The notes under the pieces: model-generated | Database searches by the model: none | Told to the model about the DNA's origin: nothing | The model's input: only the letters and a program-made list of their open reading frames with translations | In this document: positions 46,001 through 57,051 of the stretch, in pieces | How positions within the stretch are numbered: position 1 is the stretch's first letter | Layout of the letters: the number at the start of each line of letters is the position of its first letter | NCBI GenBank assembly: GCA_963758025.1 | Contig: CAVWUA010000027.1 | Location: forward strand, 1 to 64,000 | DNA length: 64,000 nt | From: CAVWUA01 sp963758025 | GTDB lineage: Bacteria > Planctomycetota > Planctomycetia > Isosphaerales > Isosphaeraceae | Reading direction: 5' to 3' | Made by a program: the position numbers and the translations under genes

Positions 46001-49000
46001 GTCGGTCGCCTGGACGGTGATCTGGTTGTCCCCCTCGTTCAGGGCGACCGTCGAGGTGATGAAGTAGTCGCCGTTGGCGTCGGCGACGGCGGTGCCGGCC
46101 GGCTGGCCGTTGACGAACAACTGCACGGTGGCGTACGGCGACGGCTCGGGCGTCAGGACGGTCGTGCCGGGCGTCAGGGCGATCACGTCGCGGTAGATCG
46201 TCCCCTGGAAGTCGGGGAACGTGACGTTGGTGATATTGTCCTGGTCGCGCTGGATCGCGTCGGGCGTGCGCGGGCGCCCCGTGTCGGTCTCGTCGGTCAG
46301 GTCCGGCGCCGCGACGTCCGGCTGGAACCGGAAGAGGGCGGTATTTCCCTTGGTGCCGGCCTGGTCGGTCGCCTGGATGCCCAGGACTTCGAGCCGGTTG
46401 TCGAGCTGGCCGTTCTCGTTGGCGTAGGGGAACAACTGGATCGAGAAGCGGCCGTTGGCGTCGGTCGTCCCCATGCCGACGACCGGCGCGGTGGCCGGGT
46501 CGGCCAGGGGGCCGTCCTTGACCGCCGGCGTGAGGTCCAGGATGGCGACCGAGACGGAGTTGCCGAAGGCCGTCTGCTGGCTGTACCCGTTGACGAACAT
46601 GTGGTTGTTCTGGAGCTGGTAGCCGAGGCTCTCGGGCAGGATCTGCGGCGCCAGGCGGATGGCGAACGAGCCGCGGCCGTAGGTCGTCGCCAGCAGGACG
46701 TTCGGCGAGTCGTTGCGCACCCGGGGCCGGCCGTTCGTCGGGTCGATGTCCCCGAGGGCGATATCCAGGTCACTGACCTCGACGTTCGGCAGGCCGCCGC
46801 CGGCGCCCGGCGGGGTCGGCGTGGCGTTGAGGAAGCGGTTCGGGATGGAGGCGTCGGGCGCGGGGAACGGCGTCCAGGTTGCGCCGTCGTCGGTCGAGCG
46901 ATAGACCCCCGCGTCTCCCGAGACGTACAGGACCGGGTGCGTCGCGCCGCCGGGATTGGCGAAGTCGTCGGGGATGACGTACCGCCAGTCGGCGACGATC
47001 GACGTCAGCGACCGCAGCTTCGTGTCCGTCAGGTTCGTGCCGAAGATCTGTTGCGTGATATTGAACAGGTTGCCGGTGATCCGGTCCCAGGTGGCCCCCG
47101 GGGCGAGCGAGTCCTTGATGTGATAGACGCCGCCGGTGGTCACGGCGTACGCCTCGCGGCTGCCGCGGGTCGGGTTGGTGATGATCGCCCGGACCGAGCC
47201 TTGCAGATTGCCGCCGCCGGTGACCCCGGTGATCTCGGTCCACGCGCCTCCCGCGCCGCCGCCGCCGCCGGTCCCGGTGACGAAGATCCGCCCGGCGCTG
47301 CGTGCCGACGTAGAGGAAGTCATCGAGGTTCGACGTGCTGGTCTCCGGCGCGCCGAAGGCCAGGGCCTCGGCGTGCGAGTTGCCGAAGACGGACGGCTCG
47401 CCCAGGATGTTCCACTGGACGCCCTGGTTCTCGGTGCGGAAGACCCGGCCGGTACCCGAGCTGATGAGGATCTGCTGGCCGGAGAGCGGGTTGACGGCGA
47501 AGTTGTACCCGCCGACGAACGGCCACTGCTGCGGGTCGGGCACGGGGCCGCTCTGGGTGTCGAGGATCAGGCCGTTGGTCCGGCCGACGGTGGCGCCGCT
47601 GGGCAGGGTCACCTGGAAGAAGTTGGTGCCGTCGCCGCCGCAGCAGGGCCAGTTGTAGCGGTAGACGGTGCCCGTGCCGGTCTGGTCGGTGGCCACGCCG
47701 GTACCGTCCCCCTCGGGGCCGTACCAGGTGATGTTGCCGTAGTCGGACGAGCCGGGCGTGATCACGCCGGGCGTGGAGACCGGGGAGCCGTCATCCTGCG
47801 CCTGGCCGTAGAAGAGAGCGTTGGCGACCTGCGCCGCGGCGCCGCTGGGCTGCGACGCCCCGTAGTAGAACTGCGTGATCTGGATGTTGCCGTTGCGGGC
47901 GTTGTCCGGCTGCTCCAGCGTGCCGAGGTTCCCGACGAGGGTGCCGTCGGGCGCAGCAGGCCGGAGTAGATGCCCTGGTCGTCGCCGAAGATGATCCGCG
48001 TGTAGCCGGTCAGGGGGTCGCGCATCGCCACGACGCGGTGCTGGTCGGTCGAGCCGCCGATGATCCCGGAGAAGTCCAGCGGAATCCAGGTCGCGCCGCT
48101 GCCCTGGTTGTTGAACGTGGCGCTGTTGGGAATCTTCAGCGTGGCGTTCGACAGGAACGGGCTGGCCGGGTTGCGGATCAGGTTGTAATAGGGGGTCGGC
48201 CCGCTCTTGGTCGTGTCGCGCAGGGTGAGCGGGCCGGTGGTGGTCGTCTCCAGGCCGCCCGAGCCGTTCAGGCCGTTGTTGTCGTAGGGGACCAGGGCGT
48301 GCGCGTCGGCGACGGCGGTGGTGTCCACCCGGATCAGGCCCGACGGCTGGCCGTCGCGGGTACCGCCGATATAGACGACGGCCGGGTCGTTCGGATCGAC
48401 GATCAGGCTGAAGTTGTAGTTGCCCTGCGGGAACATCGTGCTGCCGTTGACGCTGTAGTCCCCCAGCCTGGTGTCGTTCGACGGGATGGCCCGGATGTCG
48501 CCGTTGACCGGCGGCAGGGTCGGGATTTCGACCTTGGTCCAGTTGTAGCCGTTGTCCTTGGTGACATACAGGCCGCTGAAGGCGCCGCCGGTCGTGGCCT
48601 CGGCGGCGTAGAGCCACCCCTGGTACTGCACCTTCTGGGTGGGGCCGGTCCAGGTCGTCGGCACCGGCTTGGCGATCAGGAGGCGGCCGCCGGCGCTGCC
48701 GGGAATGCTCGGCGCGGCGGTCGTCGCCAGCGGCTCATCCTTGTTCGGGTCCTCGGCGTGCTGGAGCAAGGGATTGCCGATCCCGCCGGGCATCGTGTTC
48801 CACGTCTGCCCGCGGTTGGTGCTGAAGAAGACCCCCTGCCCCTTGATCGCCGCGTAAATGTTCTGGATGTTGCCGTCGGTCGTGCCGGTATCGCTGGCGT
48901 AGTCCAGCGCGATGTCGGTCGCGTCGCCGGAGAGCATCTGCTGCCAGTGCTTGCCGGTGTCGGTCGAGCGCCAGACGCCGCCGTTATTGCCGCTCAGGGC

Positions 49001-52000
49001 GGCGTAGATGATGACCTCGTTCGTCGGCGTGAGCTTCGGATCGACGAGGACCTTGAACGAGGTTGAGCCGACGAAGACGTGATCGCGCAGCGGCGAGTTG
49101 AACGGCAGTTGGTTGCCGCTGACATCGACGTTCGTGCGGCTGTCCATCAGGGTCCAGGTCGCGCCGCCGTCCCGGGAGATCAGGAAGCCGGCGCCTCTGG
49201 AGCCCGTGTCCCCCTCGCCCGTGGAGACGATGACGACCGACTGGTTCGGGTCGCCGTTGCGGCCGAAGACGTCGATGCCGCCGATGTTGATGCCGAAGGT
49301 CGGGCCGAAGTCGGTCAGGGGGAGCCAGTTCGGGCCGTTCGGGTCGGTCGTGAGGAAGTTCGTCGTCTTCCAGACGCCGCCGGAGGCCCCCGCCGCGTAA
49401 ACGGTGTTGCCCGAGGGGTCCGACGGGTCGATCGCCAGGCCGCCGACGCGGCCGGAGTTCTCGCCGGAGTTGATCGACCCGGGGCCGACGGCCGTCCACA
49501 TGCTGCTGGCCAGCGGGTTGGTCAGCCCCATCGTGAAGATGCGGAAGTTGGCTTCCTGGCGGTCGGCCACCGGCTCGCCCAGGCCCGAGTTCGACAGGGG
49601 CTTCTGGAACGTCAACGACCAGCCGCTGATCGTCCCGGCGCTGCCGGCCTTGGAGTCCTGGACCTCCAGCGTCCACGTGCCGTTGACGTTCTGGCCGATC
49701 AAGGTGCTGAGCGGCTGCTGCGGGTTGTACGAGCCGAAGAACGGCGGGCCGCCGAACTGGACCGGCGTGGAGGCGTTGTCGTCGAAGACCGTGTTCGTGA
49801 AGTTCGCGTGGGTGCCCGCGGCGCCGACGTTCTCGAACAACTTGATCCGGGTCACGCCGTCCGGCGCGACCAGGTACGCCGTCAGGTCGGGGTCGTTCGG
49901 GTGCGTGATGTTGACCGTGACGGTCAGGCCCCTCAGGAGGTAATTATCATTGACCACGATCGAGGACCGCGCCGCGCGCCGGGGCCGCCGGGGTTACTCA
50001 TCGTGGGGGCGATGGCGTCGGGGATCGGCACGGGGGTGCTCGTGCCGTAGCTGATCGGGGTCGTCGCGCTGGTGGTGCTTCCCTGGAAGAGCTGCTCCAG
50101 CCCGGCGTTGAGGTTCACGTCGCTGGCGTCGGCGGTGAACGTGCCGGTGCCGGCCTCGGTGTAGCCCCGGACCGAGCGGATGTCCGGACCCAGCTCGGCG
50201 GAGTACGAGCCGCCGAGCTGCTGCGCCGGGAAGCCGATGCGGAAGCTCTGGGCCGTGGCGGTGGCCGCCGTCGCCGCGTCGGGCGTGGCGGTCAGGGACC
50301 AGGCGTCGAGCGAGCCGCCGGTGCCGTTTGGGCTGGTGTCGGTGACGGTCAGGGTCCACGTCCCGCTCAGGGACATCCCCTGGAAGGCGGCCAGCGCCTG
50401 CGACGGCAGGAAGTGACCCGAGTAGGGGGAGAGCCGCGAGCCGAAGCTGACCCCCTTGTCGTCGAAGACCGTGCCGGTGAGGTTCTTGCCCGCGGTCCCC
50501 GGCGCCAGGAGCGTGACCGACTGGCCGCCGTGCGAGAGCACGATCCGCAGGTCGGCGATGTTGGCGTGCGTGATGTCCAGCCGGGCGTTCAGGTCGGCGA
50601 TATTGAACGCGCCGCCGCTCGGCACGGTGATCGTCGAGGTGGTCGTCTGGCCGGTGTCGAGGATCGCCTTGTTGACCTGGGCCAGCGGGGCGTTGTACAC
50701 CGGCGTGACGATCGGCTGAGGCGTGGCCGTCAAGGACCAGCTATTGAGCTTGCCCGCGACGGTGCCGCCGAGGTTCGTCAGGATGAGCTTCCACGTCCCT
50801 TGCAGCGGCTTGCCGTCGAAGACCGACAGCCGGTTCGGGTCGGCCGGGCGGAAGGTGCCGGAGAACGGCGCGTTGGCCGAGCTGATCGTCGCGGCGGCCT
50901 CGTCGTCGAGCGTCGTGTTGGTGAAGTTCGCCCCGGTGCCGCCGATGCCCGAGAAGAGCGTCACCGTGGTGCCGTCCGGCCCCATCAGGACGGCCTTCAG
51001 GTCCCCGTCCAGCGGGAACGTGAGGTCGAGCGAGAGGTTCAGGTCGGCGATGCGGAACGAGCCGTCGTCGCGGATGTCCAGCGGCATGACGAGCGTCGCG
51101 TTCGCGGCGTCCGGGATCGTCGTGTCGGTGCCGGGGGGGATCGTCGCCCGGTACGTCTGCGGGACCAGGACGCTGCCGACCGGCCCCATGATCCGCAGGA
51201 TGTCCTCGGGCGTGAAGGAGCTGAACGCGCATGTCGCGGTCGTAGATCACGTCCAGGGCCGAGACGGTCCGGTCGGTCGCCAGGTTATCGCTGTTGCCAT
51301 TGACCGCCGTGCCGGGAACGTGCGTGCTGATGACGTGCGGCCCGGGGACGCTCAGGGGCAGGGCCTCGGGGTCGTACGGGCCGAAGAACGTATAGGAGCC
51401 GTCGATATTGCGACGCAGGCCGCCGGTGCCGTTCGGGGTCGGCACGGCGTACACGTCGCTCGACGACGCGAAGCCCGTCGAGGGCAGCTCGTTCGAGATC
51501 GCGTTGGCGTTCTGGTCCATCGCGTTGCCGAGCGAGTTCGGCAAGAACCGCCGTTCGGCCACCCGGATGCGGTCGCTGATGTCCGGGCCGACGGTGTAGC
51601 TGTACGTGCCGACGGCCCCCGCGACGCTCGGCGCGAAGCGGACGAGGAACTCCGTGGTGCCGTCGGCGTTGCCCGCGATCGGCGTCGGATCGCCGAGGAT
51701 GGTCAGGCGGGTCGGCGCCGGGACCGGCGCGCCCAGGGGCACGGCCGGGCGGAAATAGACCTGAACGTCGGCCGCCGTGAACGTGCTGGAGTCCACCGGC
51801 CGGTCAAAGGTGACGGTGAACTCCTCGGCGATCGGCGTGCCGTCGGGGGCGCGGCGGGTATTCCACGTGCTGATTGGCTGGCCGTACTGATTCGTCAGGC
51901 CGACCGGCCCCATCGTGCTATCGACGACCCGAGGCCCGGCGGCCGTCACGAGCGTGGCCTGGCGGATGTTCAACTGCGACCGCCGCGTCGTGTCCGCATC

Positions 52001-54159
52001 GTTCTGGGGGTCGGCGTTGAGGTTGCTCGACCAGACGGCGTGAATCCGGCCGCCGTAGAAGGCCAGCCCCTCGTGCGTGCCGAAGGAATAGGTGGTCTCG
52101 ACCGTGCCATTATCGGGCAAGGGGCCGCGGAAGATCGTCTGGCCGGTGATCGCGTCGGTAGCCGTGACCGCCGGGTTGGCGAACGCCGTCTGCTGCGGCG
52201 AGAAGCTTCCGCCGCCGTTGATGCTCGTGGTGACGAACATCGCCGCGCGCTGCTTGGCGGCGTCGTAACGGGTGTCGTACCAGGAGAGGGCGACCGTGCC
52301 GGTCGTGTCATCGACGGCCACGCTCGGCAGGAACTGCGGCCGGCCGGAGATGCTCCCCGCCTCGGAGAAGCCGTCCGACGTGGCGTTGTCGTCGTTGACC
52401 TGTCTCGGGGCGGACCAGCTCCGGCCGCCGTTGGTGGACGTGCGCAGGTAGATGTCGGTGTTGTCGGCCGGGTTGCCCGTCGCGGTGCTGCGATCGACAT
52501 AAGTAACGTACAACTGCCCCTGGTACGGGCTGAACGCCCCGAGGGTGTTGTCGCTGGCGATCGCCGGCGCCGGGCCGATGCCGGTCGGCAGGGCGGCCGA
52601 CGCCACCTGGCCCGAGCCGTCGAGGTTCCCCCGCACGGTCGTCGAGGCGATCGTCCCCACATTGACCGGCTGGAGGCCCTGGTTGAAGATCAGCGACGCG
52701 TCGTACAGCGTGCCGGGAGACTTGCCGTCCCCCCCGTTATCGGTGATCTGGAGCGACCACGTCCCGTCCAGCGCCCCGGGCCCAGCGCGGTGAACGTGGC
52801 GAGGCTGCCGCCGGGACGCAGGCGGACGATGTAAGGGGCCGCGGCCTTCCCCTCGGACAGCGGCGACTGGTCGTCGAAGACCGTCCCGAAGTGAACGCCG
52901 CCGGTGCCGAAGCCCATGTTCGTCCCGGTCAGGGTCCCGTTCGGCACCAGGTTGACGGTCGTCTTGCCGTCCGGCGCGACCAGGTTAATCGAGATGTCGG
53001 CGAGGCTCGGGTCGGTCAGGGCGAGCTGTACGTCCAGGTCATTGACCGAGGAGAACAGGCTCGACAGGCCCGTCGTGCTGATCGGGAACGTGGTCGTGAC
53101 CGACACCTTGTTCGTGGCGTCGTAGTCGTTGATCGCCCCCCCGGCGCCCGCGTAGGCCTTGGAGAAGCCGTCGAGAATCCGCGCGAACTTGATGTCGTCC
53201 TGCGGCGTGCTCCGCGAGGCGCCGGAGCCGAAGTCGTCCCAGACGATCGACACCTGCCCGCCCGGCACGTCGCCATTGGTCGAGCCCTGGCTGATCGCCA
53301 GCTTCGGCATCGTGTTGCGGTCGGTGCCCCGGTTCTCGCCGCCGTTGCTGCTGATGTTGACCGGCGTGGAGAACGACGTCCCGCCGTCGAAGGAGGCGAT
53401 CAGCCGGATGTCGTTCGGGTTGAAGTTGTTAACGCTGTCGGGGTTGGAGTCGTTGCTCGCCCACGCGACATAGACGGCGCCGCTATGGGGGTCGAACTGC
53501 GTGGCCGTCGGGCTGGTCGGATCGATGTAGGGGGTCGTCAGGTTGTCATCGACGGCCAGGGTCGGCAGAACGATCGGGTTCTGCGTCCAGGACTGGAGGA
53601 CGCGGTTGCTCACGATCCGCAAGGGGGTCGAGTTGGAGAAGTCGTACTTGTTCAGCGTCAGGACGCCCGCCTTGTCGCTGCTCTGCATGTCGAGGATGTA
53701 GAACTGATCGTTGCGGTCGAACCCGGCGCTGATGTCGGTGACCCGGGTGAAGTCCACCGGGTTCTTCGAGTCGGAGGTCGGGTCGGTATAGACGCCCGGC
53801 AGGCTCAGCGAGTTCCAGGTCGTCCCGCCGTCCGTCGAATACGCCCCCTCGGCCACCACCTTCGTCACGCCCGAAAGCGTCGGGTCGCTGCGGGTCCAGA
53901 CCGCCACCATCTTCGACGGGTCGTGCTTGTTGATGACGATCGACGGCGTGCTCTCGTTGCCGACCGAGCCGGAGATGTTGCTCAGGAGCGAGACCGTCGG
54001 CGCCGGCAGGGTCGCCAGCAGGGTCCGCGGCTCCAGGCTCTCCAGCGCGAGCCGCTGCAGGCTCGCCTTGCGCGACGTGGATTGGGCTTTGGCTTTACGC
54101 CCCCGACCAGTCCGGACACGATCGGCGGGGAACGGACCTGGGTTAGTTGCCGGACGCAT
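40017..54159 (-). pseudogene. Second giant multidomain protein, paralogue with about seven apparent frameshifts
   Basis: About 4710 codons. ATG 54159 has GAGGT about 5 bases upstream. The N-terminal motif is LALESLEPRTLLA. In order follow a BNR region, four P-domains (near residues 350, 1010, 1160, 1400), a second BNR propeller (ASGGVWKT, SRDGGATWT), about thirteen Ig-like units (DLQAASDSGTSNTDN), an extra alpha/beta domain inserted after the second Ig unit, six FG-GAP units (DYDGDGKADI), and a tail ending RLRLLAWLQNWRRN. The register changes near 52778, 51222, 49975, 47957, 47300, 45092 and 40362; on both sides of each the protein matches the paralogue. If the breaks are real the gene is dead; if they are indel errors it is an intact ~470-kDa surface protein. 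It is a tandem duplicate of 27955-39489. Confidence 0.8.
41240..44800 (-). repeat. Tandem Ig-like domain repeats in the second giant gene
   Basis: About eleven units of roughly 300 bases each encode DLQ-ASDSG-TDN-T openings. Several neighbouring units share almost identical DNA (gctggcggcttgcaggtcggggg recurs), so the array has expanded recently by unequal exchange. Confidence 0.75.
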
Positions 54160-54752
54160 AGGACCTCGCATTCGTCGCGTTTCGACGAGCTTTGCCGATT
54201 GGGGAGTCAACAGCGACGCCACCGAAAGATCGAAAACAAAATAAAACAGATGAATTGAGAATGAGGACTCCTAGAGCGTTCGTCAAGTCCCCTGGGATAG
54301 ATGCACACCAAGAAACACGTTGGAATCCTCAACCCCCAATAAAAACAACTTGTTCATCCGATCGATCTCAAGGCGCACAACCTCCCTTTACCCATGCCGC
54401 CGGAGGGCACGCGCAACGAATCAATCCACGCAACCTATCATGCTAGGTATCATGGAGGTGGATCGTCAATAAAAAAATTTTTTTTCCGCGTCACGGCGTG
54501 CCGGAGCGGGTTTCGGGTCGGGGAATTCCAGAGGTGTGACATCGGTGGGGATGAGAATCCGGGCGCAGTCGCAGCGGGCGCGGGTCGCGTTCTTTAGGGA
54601 AAACCTAACACGGGACCGATCTCGGGCAAGTTTTTCGCCCGGGAGCGCGAGAGGGGTCGGGCCGACCTTGCCTGATGGGCGGGTCGTGCCGGCCGCGCCC
54701 CCCTGCCCTGCCCTTTCGGGAAGACGGCCTCACGCCCGGGCGGCCGCGCCCG
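54160..54752. other. Upstream region of the second giant gene
   Basis: It holds the long putative leader, the promoter at 54440-54469 and an A7T8 tract with bend potential. No gene is seen. Confidence 0.5.
54440..54469 (-). promoter_or_regulatory. Putative promoter of the second giant gene
   Basis: On the minus strand TTGACG (54469-54464) is followed after 18 bases by TAGCAT (54445-54440). The -10 box lies 281 bases before the start codon. An A7T8 tract (about 54471-54485) sits directly upstream of the -35 box. Confidence 0.45.
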
Positions 54753-54977
54753 TCACCAGACCGGTTGCCGCCCGGCCTCGGCATCCTCGACGCCGCGGCG
54801 GACGGCATCGAGGGCCTCGACGTCGTTCGGGTCAATCTGTAGCTCGCGTGCAATGTCCTCGGAGGGGACCCGGCCCCATGCCGAATCGTGCCGCTGGATG
54901 TCGATCCGGTTCCGCGTGGCCCCGTAGGCGAGCCGGTACAGGATGTTGAGCGTCCACTCTCGGCCGTCGTCCATCAC
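54753..54977 (-). CDS. Small hypothetical protein, possibly the C-terminal part of a broken gene
   Basis: 74 residues; the first codon is GTG followed by ATG. The sequence has a plausible coding character: DGREWTLNILYRLAYGATRN, then EDIARELQIDPNDVEALDAV and RRGVEDAEAGRQ. The last part resembles the closing helix of some antitoxin-like proteins, but this is weak. The frame stays open upstream (LAASSKALEKPV), and a neighbouring frame further upstream also looks coding-like (MKIAGLIDGSPRTRYRGTPT), so this may be the end of a longer gene with a frame break near 55020. No ribosome site is evident and no function can be assigned. Confidence 0.4.
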   Translation of the reverse strand: MMDDGREWTLNILYRLAYGATRNRIDIQRHDSAWGRVPSEDIARELQIDPNDVEALDAVRRGVEDAEAGRQPVW

Positions 54978-55348
54978 CGGCTTCTCCAGGGCCTTGCTCG
55001 ACGCTGCCAGGCGTAGATGATGATTGTGGTCGGGGTTCCCCGATACCGCGTCCGGGGAGATCCGTCAATGAGGCCGGCGATCTTCATGGCGAGGTGGGGC
55101 AAAGTCGCGCTGATCGATCGTTCGGCCGTTCGACAACCCAGGTGATCCGTCCCGTCATACGGACTTCGGAACCCCGACACGCCCCCACCGCCCGCCCACG
55201 CCGCCGACCCGCACCCGAAAATCTGCGTCAGCGGAGCGGAGCCGCTTTGGAATTCCATTTTTGCTTTTGCGCCGGCGAGCATGCGATACTGATTCTCGTC
55301 GGTAATCGGCATAATCCATAGTTCCTCACCTGTAAGAAGGAGAGTGAT
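54978..55348. other. Interval between small hypothetical genes
   Basis: It may contain the decayed 5' part of the minus-strand hypothetical gene (about 55020-55110). The right end should hold the promoter for the plus-strand gene. No other signal is recognised. Confidence 0.35.
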
Positions 55349-55390
55349 ATGCCACGTCAGACCGGCGATTGCGAGGAGATCCGCACATGA
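55349..55390 (+). CDS. 13-codon upstream ORF (possible leader peptide)
   Basis: ATG 55349 is preceded by AAGGAGAG with 4-base spacing, a much stronger ribosome site than most in this window. It encodes MPRQTGDCEEIRT, and its TGA overlaps the ATG of the next gene (ATGA at 55387-55390). It could serve translational coupling, or the peptide may have no role of its own. Confidence 0.45.
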   Translation: MPRQTGDCEEIRT

Positions 55391-55941
55391 ACGCAGATGA
55401 GTTGATCGCCTCGTTGCATAAACTCCACTTCTTCAAGGGCTACACGAAGGAGGCAGTGAAACGTGCCGAGGAGCGTGTCCGCCAACAGTACGACAGCGGC
55501 ATGAGCGGACCTCATCGTCAGCACTTCGAACGCTTCCCCGGCTTCGCTCTGAATTTCATCACGATTCTCGGCGAATGGGATTTCGAGCCCTATGAACCCC
55601 TGGTCGAGATCGTCGCGCAAAACTCGTTCGGCATGTTTCTCCCCGAGGAGATCACCGACGAGCGCGATGAGGAGGAGGGGACGGCGACGCTCTCGTTTTC
55701 CGTCGAGGGTCAACGATACTCCGCGACCGTTGACGACTCCGATGGATGGGTGCCGCAGGCCTTTCTCGAACGGATCGAGCAGGCATTCCACGAACACTGC
55801 CACCAGCTTGGTTTCTTCGAGACCTATTGGCCCGAGGCCGGCGATGCGTGCTCCTGGACGATCTGCACGAAGCCGGCGCACACGGCACTCGTTCAAGCCC
55901 GGCTTCTACCCGGCGACCCCGGCGAGATCAGCGGAGCCTGA
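55387..55941 (+). CDS. Hypothetical protein, 184 residues
   Basis: It starts at ATG 55387 with GAGGAGA about 8 bases upstream and overlaps the stop of a 13-codon upstream ORF. It is soluble and acidic, with no signal peptide or membrane helix. The N-terminal helix reads MNADELIASLHKLHFFKGYT; the middle has GEWDFEPYEPLVEIVAQNSF and a mixed beta section (TATLSFSVEGQRYSATVDDS); the end has QAFHEHCHQLGFFETYWPEA. I do not recognise the family. The composition and setting in an accessory region are reminiscent of small cytoplasmic proteins such as immunity-like proteins, but nothing proves that. It is convergent with the HTH gene, 35 bases away. Confidence 0.7.
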   Translation: MNADELIASLHKLHFFKGYTKEAVKRAEERVRQQYDSGMSGPHRQHFERFPGFALNFITILGEWDFEPYEPLVEIVAQNSFGMFLPEEITDERDEEEGTATLSFSVEGQRYSATVDDSDGWVPQAFLERIEQAFHEHCHQLGFFETYWPEAGDACSWTICTKPAHTALVQARLLPGDPGEISGA

Positions 55942-55976
55942 TGCCGCCGTCCCGCCGGATCGACCTTTCCCCCCTC

Positions 55977-56498
55977 CTACTGTCCGCGCTGGGCGAGCAG
56001 CCGGCGGCGGAGTGAGATGACGGTGCGCTGATCGCAGCCGGCGGCCAGGGCGACCTGCCGGAGCGAGGCCCCACGGTCCAGGGCGAGGACCATCGCCGCC
56101 TGGCGTCGGACCGACGCATCGGAGGCCTCGCGGAGGTTGGTCGCCAGTTGCCGGCGCTCGTCGTCGGTCAGGGGGAGCCGGCCCGGGCCGGCCGGCAGGC
56201 GGGCCAGCAGCGCCCGCAGGCGCGGCACCCGATCCCCCATCAACGCCCGGAGGCGGCGGGCCGTCTCGGCGCGGCGGCCGTCGCGCAAAACGGCCACGTC
56301 CCGATGCTCCAAGTACCGATTCCGCCAACTGTAAAGGGCCATCCGGTGGCAATTTACCGTGCGCGCCACGAGCGGAACGGGTAGACCGCGGTCCATGGCC
56401 AGCAGCGCCGCGACGCGCCGCCGGCAGTCCGGGTCGCCGCCGTAGAGACCGTCACGGATCAGGATCAATCGCTCAATCGGTTTTAGAAAAGGTTTCAT
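55977..56498 (-). CDS. Protein with two helix-turn-helix regions, transposase/regulator-like
   Basis: 173 residues from ATG 56498 (MKPFLKPIERLILIRDG). Two HTH-like units are visible. The first, ~residues 27-60, reads RRVAALLAMDRGLPVPLVAR and then TVNCHRMALYSWRNRYLE; the second, ~130-165, reads RRQAAMVLALDRGASLRQVA and then LAAGCDQRTVISLRRRLL. The pattern matches the N-terminal DNA-binding part of IS630-type transposases, without any DDE domain. It may be a stand-alone regulator or a transposase fragment. The start lies only six bases from the start of the divergent gene at 56505, and no ribosome site is seen, so the true start may be different. Confidence 0.55.
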   Translation of the reverse strand: MKPFLKPIERLILIRDGLYGGDPDCRRRVAALLAMDRGLPVPLVARTVNCHRMALYSWRNRYLEHRDVAVLRDGRRAETARRLRALMGDRVPRLRALLARLPAGPGRLPLTDDERRQLATNLREASDASVRRQAAMVLALDRGASLRQVALAAGCDQRTVISLRRRLLAQRGQ

Positions 56499-56504
56499 CG
56501 CATC

Positions 56505-56990
56505 ATGTCCAAGAATGAGAGATTCCAAACGTTTGACCATGAGTTTTCGCAACCGTGGATGGCCCGCTGGCTGGAGCAGGCGGCCGAGAGCAACCGCGCC
56601 ACCGAGATCTGCAAGAAGGTCGGTATCTCGATGTCGGATTACCTCCTCGGCCGGTCGCGGGACGCCGCGTTCGATCTCGGTTGCCTGGTGTTTGAACAGA
56701 TCCAGGACTTGCAGATCCGCGAATCGGTGCGGATCCACGCGATCGACGGCGACGCCCGCGCGGTGAATGCCTACTTCCGCTGGGTCCGCCTGCCCTGCTT
56801 CGTGCCCGAGTTCGCGTCGTGGAAGGCGCGGAGCGCGGACGAGACGAACGCGGAATCGCCACACCCGGAGATCGCCGAGGCGGCCATGGAGGCGGCCCTG
56901 CGCAAGTCGGCCGAGCTGGAGGACCGGGGCGAGATCCCCCCCGGCTCCACCGCGGCCAGCCGCCTGGCGAACCCCCAACACCGTTGCTGA
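56505..56990 (+). CDS. Hypothetical protein, 161 residues
   Basis: It starts at ATG 56505, with AAAGG about 12 bases upstream. It is a soluble, mostly helical protein: PWMARWLEQAAESNRATEI, then CKKVGISMSDYLLGRSRDA (a possible HTH-like turn), FDLGCLVFEQIQDLQIRES, and a C-terminal helix EIAEAAMEAALRKSAELED. I do not recognise the family. It is divergent from the HTH gene, with six bases between the two start codons. Codon use resembles the surrounding genome. It is followed at 57052 by the first copy of an interspersed repeat. Confidence 0.6.
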   Translation: MSKNERFQTFDHEFSQPWMARWLEQAAESNRATEICKKVGISMSDYLLGRSRDAAFDLGCLVFEQIQDLQIRESVRIHAIDGDARAVNAYFRWVRLPCFVPEFASWKARSADETNAESPHPEIAEAAMEAALRKSAELEDRGEIPPGSTAASRLANPQHRC

Positions 56991-57051
56991 CCCCCCTGCC
57001 CTCCCCCCTTGAGATAAGTATCGTTGCGGACGCGCTGAAAATTCTGGCGGT

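Noticed and set aside
54974..55312. A 112-codon minus-strand frame upstream of the small hypothetical gene
   Set aside because: Only a short internal part looks coding-like, there is no ribosome site, and the rest resembles noncoding sequence. It may be the broken 5' part of the neighbouring gene but cannot be called on its own.
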